In this document: positions 7,671 through 10,555 of the stretch, piece after piece
How the letters are laid out: every line of letters starts with the position of its first letter
Position numbering within the stretch: the stretch's first letter is position 1
NCBI GenBank assembly: GCA_016800925.1
Contig: JABCPU010001240.1
Location: 1 to 10,555 of the forward strand
Direction of reading: 5' to 3'
DNA: 10,555 nt
Source of the DNA: Suillus spraguei
Taxonomy: Eukaryota > Basidiomycota > Agaricomycetes > Boletales > Suillaceae
Notes under the pieces: model-generated
Told to the model about the DNA's origin: nothing
What the model saw: only the letters and a program-made list of their open reading frames with translations
Databases searched by the model: none
Made by a program: the position numbers and the translations under genes

Positions 7671-8881
7671 ATGCCAGAAAACCAATGCAACATTGACAGT
7701 CCTTTGGCCTTTATTTATAAGGAGGTCGATGGAATCCACGTCCTGCTCGACGTCTATCTTCCTCCAGACGACGTCGACCAACAGTCCACCCAACAACTGA
7801 TTCAGTATCGCCCAGCAGTCGTCTACTTTCACGGAGGGGGTCTCACAGTAGGAAATAGACGGAGCTGGTTCCCTACTTGGCTGAAAAGTCAGTTTTAGCC
7901 TTGCTCCGAGTTTGACCTATTTACTAATGTGATCCCCAAGGCCGGTTGTCTGCACATAACATTATATTCATCAGTGCAGATTATCGCCTTATTCCTCCAG
8001 GAACTGGATATGATGTGCTCGCTGATGTGAAGGACGCCATCGCCTTTGTTGCGGGAGGTTTGAATGTTCAGCTCGATCAGGAGCTGGCTGATCTTGGCTC
8101 GGGCTCACGTTTCCGCATCGATACCACGTCAATTGGTGTGGCTGGAACTAGTGCGGGCGGGTTCTGTATATATCTATGCGCCATTCATGCAGTCCCGAAA
8201 CCGAAAGTAATTCTCAGTTTATATGGTATGGGAGGCGATTTACTGGTATGCCCTTCTTTTCACATCCGAAAGTCTCTGATTCAAGCTATATTAACACTGC
8301 ATACTTCAGACAGATCAATATCTCGCTCCAAAGGCGCATCATTCCTCCGGGGGAGAGAAATGCTAGATCCTGCACAGTTCTCTGATTATATGCATCCGTT
8401 CAGTAATCTCCAAAGCACTTCAGACTCACCGCTTGTATACCACCCACAGTCATACCACATCCCGGGATATCCTGCGAACCCACGAATGCTAATCTCACGC
8501 TTATACCTGCAGCTCGGGGTCGCCTTGGACTATATTACGGGCCAGCATGAACCAAGTCTCAGTGTTGCGTTACGCAAGGCTATCCATACCGAGGATCTCT
8601 TCGATGAGGCACTCATTTCTGATCACAAGATTATTTTCCCTCAGTTCAACGTCACATCAGATTGGCCAGCAACATACCTCATCCATGGAACCAGTGACAC
8701 GGCTGTCCTCCCACAGGAGTCTCGTAATCTGCATTCCTTGCTCTCGAAGGCTGGTGTAGAGGTCGTATTGGAAGAACTTCCTTGTCGTGAACATTCATTC
8801 GATTATCAACCAGGCGCAGAATTGGAAAACGAAGGATCATTCGATAACATCGTTCAGTTTTTTTATCGTCACCTAACTTAG
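7671..8881 (+). CDS. alpha/beta hydrolase (HSL-type, abhydrolase-3), three exons, one frameshift
   Basis: Carboxylester hydrolase or lipase-like protein of the hormone-sensitive-lipase type; the substrate cannot be told. Exons: 7671-7887, 7941-8245, 8310-8881, about 364 residues. The oxyanion motif HGGG is near residues 54-57 and the nucleophile elbow GTSAGG has Ser near 143. The acid is the Asp in HGTSDTAV and the base the His in CREHSF near the C-terminus. ISADYRLIPP is also typical. Intron 1 (7888-7940) has a perfect CTAAT branch site and joins in frame as WLK-SRLSAHN. Intron 2 (8246-8309, 64 nt) joins GMGGDLL to TDQYLAPK, after which one missing base near 8331-8335 must be restored to reach ASFLRGREMLDPAQFSDY. 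No signal peptide is evident, so it is probably intracellular. A hAT element begins 19 bp after the stop and so replaces most of its native 3' flank. Confidence 0.92.
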
Positions 8882-8892
8882 AAACAGTACCC

Positions 8893-8900
8893 GATTTGAT
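8893..8900. repeat. left candidate 8-bp target-site duplication
   Basis: GATTTGAT directly precedes the left terminal repeat. The 8 bp after the right end (9501-9508) are GTGTCGAT; five of eight positions agree. One of the three differences is a C/T at a CpG. hAT elements make 8-bp duplications, so this could be a decayed pair, but it is not conclusive. Confidence 0.35.
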
Positions 8901-8919
8901 TAGTGTTGTGGGCAGAACT
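8901..8919 (+). repeat. left terminal inverted repeat of the hAT element
   Basis: Nineteen bases, TAGTGTTGTGGGCAGAACT, matching the complement of 9482-9500 except for one T/C difference. It is followed immediately by CTGCC, an inverted copy of the same core word. Confidence 0.8.
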
Positions 8920-9096
8920 CTGCCATTCTTCCATGTGGCAGGGCAGAACTGGCGCTTCCAGGCAGATGGCAGAGCCTCCAAGGCAGAATGTGGCAGAACT
9001 CCTGCACCTGCAGAACCGTGGGTGATGTACTGTATAGTTTGACGTACCATTTCAGTGTATGATAGCATGAATCAAAGCAGTTTAAAGCTCTCTACA

Positions 9097-9351
9097 ATGG
9101 CTACTAAGTCTGGGGGCCAGCCTCTGAACACCCTCATCGAAGACAACTTCCGAAAAGGGGATGCTACTTCTGCCAAGTCCAACAGATATTGGTGGACCTG
9201 CAACTACTGTAATGCCCGCATTGATAGATGTAATAATAACCTTTTTGAACACCTCATGGACGCCGTAAGATGCAGTAATTGTCCCCAAGAGACTCGTTGC
9301 GAGGCACTGCAACACCTTATGAAGAAACCTGAGGCGGAAAGGTGGCACTAA
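9097..9351 (+). pseudogene. hAT transposase N-terminal remnant (BED zinc finger)
   Basis: An 84-residue frame starts at an ATG in good context (ACAATGG); an in-frame ATG at 9067 would add ten residues. A BED-like zinc finger is visible: WTCNYC (Cys 35 and 38), FEHLMDAVRC (His 52, Cys 59), then SNCPQETR. This resembles the fungal hAT pattern of a CxxC pair followed by an HL...C.nCP segment. N-terminal residues KSGGQPLNTLIEDNFRKG fit the usual lead-in. Translation stops at 9349-9351, so the catalytic domain is missing. It may be a truncated first exon, or an exapted DNA-binding domain able to bind the element's own ends. Confidence 0.75.
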
Positions 9352-9380
9352 TGGCAAGTACAGCCGCTGCTAATTTGGGT

Positions 9381-9426
9381 TTGCTGTCGAGCGGTCTTAC
9401 TTAGTAGTCTTGCATCTTTAAAACAT
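9381..9426 (+). repeat. imperfect direct repeat, copy A (inside the element)
   Basis: Begins with TTGCTGTCGAGCGGTCTTAC, identical to 9598-9617, then continues directly with TTAGTAGTCTTGCATC (9401-9416) and a looser tail to ACATC. Compared with copy B it lacks a 10-nt block. Confidence 0.8.
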
Positions 9427-9481
9427 CGCATGATTCTGCCATCTGCTACGTTGGCAGAACATGGTTCTGCCAGGTTCTACC

Positions 9482-9500
9482 AGTTCTGCCCACAGCACTA
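9482..9500 (-). repeat. right terminal inverted repeat of the hAT element
   Basis: AGTTCTGCCCACAGCACTA, the inverted partner of 8901-8919. Immediately inward are further TTCTGCC words at 9471-9476 and upstream, in the same orientation. Confidence 0.8.
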
Positions 9501-9597
9501 GTGTCGATGAGGATTGGTGCCTGCAGTGCTCGAGGATGAAATTATGGTCACGGATTATGATACAAATGAAGATGGGACATGGAATGCCAATTCTATG

Positions 9598-9654
9598 TTG
9601 CTGTCGAGCGGTCTTACATCGATGTAGTTAGTAGTCTTGCATCCTTTCAACATC
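9598..9654 (+). repeat. imperfect direct repeat, copy B (outside the element)
   Basis: Same 20-base start as copy A, then 10 extra bases (ATCGATGTAG, 9618-9627), then TTAGTAGTCTTGCATC (9628-9643). The insertion completes a 12-bp palindrome, TACATCGATGTA. This copy lies about 100 bp beyond the right terminal repeat of the hAT element. Confidence 0.8.
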
Positions 9655-10322
9655 TAGATCATTTGATGGATGACGACTGACTGATGTTGACTGTGAAATA
9701 GTCTTGGCCGCTAGATGGCAAACATGTACGGTATTTAATAGGCTTCCTCGGACATGCTCATTATCATCACATACATACTCCGGTCGTTGAGACGTTTCGC
9801 CGGCAGCAATGCTTTAGTAACGCTATGACAATCTATTAGCATATGAAATAAACGGAAGCAGAAAAGACTCGTCACGTCATTGGTTGCGATACATGAGACG
9901 GTGTATCTCACAGGTTCGTGCAAGTGCTGAACAAGTCTTTCAAAGTATATGTAGTTTGCAAATTTCAATCAGACCGCCGATTGTGTTACCACCGTGACCG
10001 TGCAATTGCAGACCGTTTGTCATTCAACTTCTAGATCAATCCAGGCTCTTCATATGTCAAGTTAAGCAACTCCTGCGATGAATCACACTCACTAGCGCTT
10101 GCGGTGATCCTCCCTAGCACGTTCCCCCTGCACAAATGTACACAGAACATACCGCTGTTAATATTCCGAACACTGAATGAATTGCAAAAGACATTAGTAG
10201 ACGACATCATGGAGAGAATGCAAAACAACGCATGGAAGATAATTCACAATGACAAATACTACAGTTGACCGGGGATGACAAAAATCTAAAATCCTATGCA
10301 GATGAAAGACATACAGTAGAAA
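9655..10322. other. unassigned spacer
   Basis: No gene is supported. Two minus-strand open frames of 65-77 codons (9735-9968 and 10031-10228) show no recognisable motif. The part nearest 10322 would be the 3' flank of the CHAT gene. Confidence 0.5.
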
Positions 10323-10555
10323 CTATACACCAATATGTGACGAAAACCATTCTCTGCTCAGCGGAACCTTCGTCTCACAGCGTGCGTAAGCACGATTCAG
10401 TGCCCAGGCCGCCTTCGTACAATCCATCACACAACCTTGAACATCTTCTCGTAAAAGCTATTTCACAACATGTTCTCATTACGTATTACCTCCCACAGCG
10501 TGCCAATCACGCTCTTGAACCCCGAAATTGCAGCCAGCGCAAGGTGAATCACCTC
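10323..10555 (-). CDS. CHAT-domain protein, C-terminal part, frame-damaged, partial
   Basis: The minus strand entering from the right edge reads EVIHLA...SGFKSVIGTLWEV, the characteristic C-terminal segment of CHAT domains (caspase-like, clan CD peptidase fold), which in mushrooms often follow TPR repeats. Further on are FYEKMFK and MDCTKAAWALNRAYA, then a short tail ending SSHIGV with TAG at 10323-10325. The three segments are in different frames. Stops after ENML and FKVV, and a shortened EH-VVK-AFYEK region, mean at least two or three indels. The catalytic His and Cys segments would lie beyond the window. It may be an indel-damaged real gene or a pseudogene copy of an expanded family. Confidence 0.82.

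Larger units (their letters stand above)
8901..9500 (+). mobile_element. 600-bp non-autonomous hAT element
   Basis: Terminal inverted repeats TAGTGYTGTGGGCAGAACT at 8901-8919 and 9482-9500 match at 18 of 19 positions. TAGTG/CAGTG-type ends are typical of hAT. Inside both ends the word GGCAGAA or its complement recurs (for example 8928-9010 and 9436-9490), like the subterminal transposase-binding repeats of Ac/Ds elements. An internal frame (9097-9351) encodes only a BED-type zinc finger. The catalytic RNase-H-like core and dimerisation region are absent, so the element must depend on an autonomous relative. It lies in the 3' flank of the hydrolase gene. Confidence 0.85.

Noticed and set aside
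8679..9068. 129-codon minus-strand ORF across the hydrolase end and element
   Set aside because: It spans an insertion boundary and overlaps the conserved C-terminus of the hydrolase in antisense.

Overview
The window reads as nuclear DNA of a filamentous fungus, most likely an Agaricomycete (mushroom-forming basidiomycete). The recognisable genes are eukaryotic and are cut by many short GT..AG introns (47 to 64 nt), several with CTRAY-type branch points. At the right edge is a CHAT-domain C-terminus of the kind that is abundant in mushroom genomes. Nothing bacterial was seen.

Layout. 134-566: three tandem copies of a tRNA(Ser)-like unit of about 140-150 bp, each ending in an oligo-T run. 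570-3390: mostly unassigned DNA with a 25-bp inverted repeat (1041-1120) and two weak coding-like stretches. 3398-3851: two unidentified minus-strand coding-like exons. 4098-5194 (+): mitochondrial S-adenosylmethionine carrier (Pet8/SLC25A26 family), six exons. 5293-6916 (-): TAF6, the histone-fold and HEAT-repeat subunit of TFIID/SAGA, five exons, tail-to-tail with the carrier. 6917-7670: intergenic region with CACGTG motifs near both divergent genes. 7671-8881 (+): an HSL-type alpha/beta hydrolase, three exons. 8901-9500: a 600-bp non-autonomous hAT element with about 19-bp terminal inverted repeats and a BED zinc-finger remnant, starting 19 bp after the hydrolase stop. 9381-9654: an imperfect direct repeat, one copy inside and one outside that element. 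10323-10555 (-): C-terminal part of a CHAT-domain protein leaving the window.

The most striking property is that the two housekeeping genes, normally single-copy (carrier and TAF6), are well conserved in amino-acid content and splice sites, yet need many one-base frame changes to be read, mostly at short homopolymers. The hydrolase needs only one. This suggests uncorrected indel errors in the assembly, or less likely very recent decay. The housekeeping genes show no functional linkage to one another. The flanks (tRNA-like array, hAT remnant, CHAT fragment) look like fast-evolving accessory DNA. I saw no convincing new multigene system; the tRNA-like array and the hAT/direct-repeat arrangement are the best leads.
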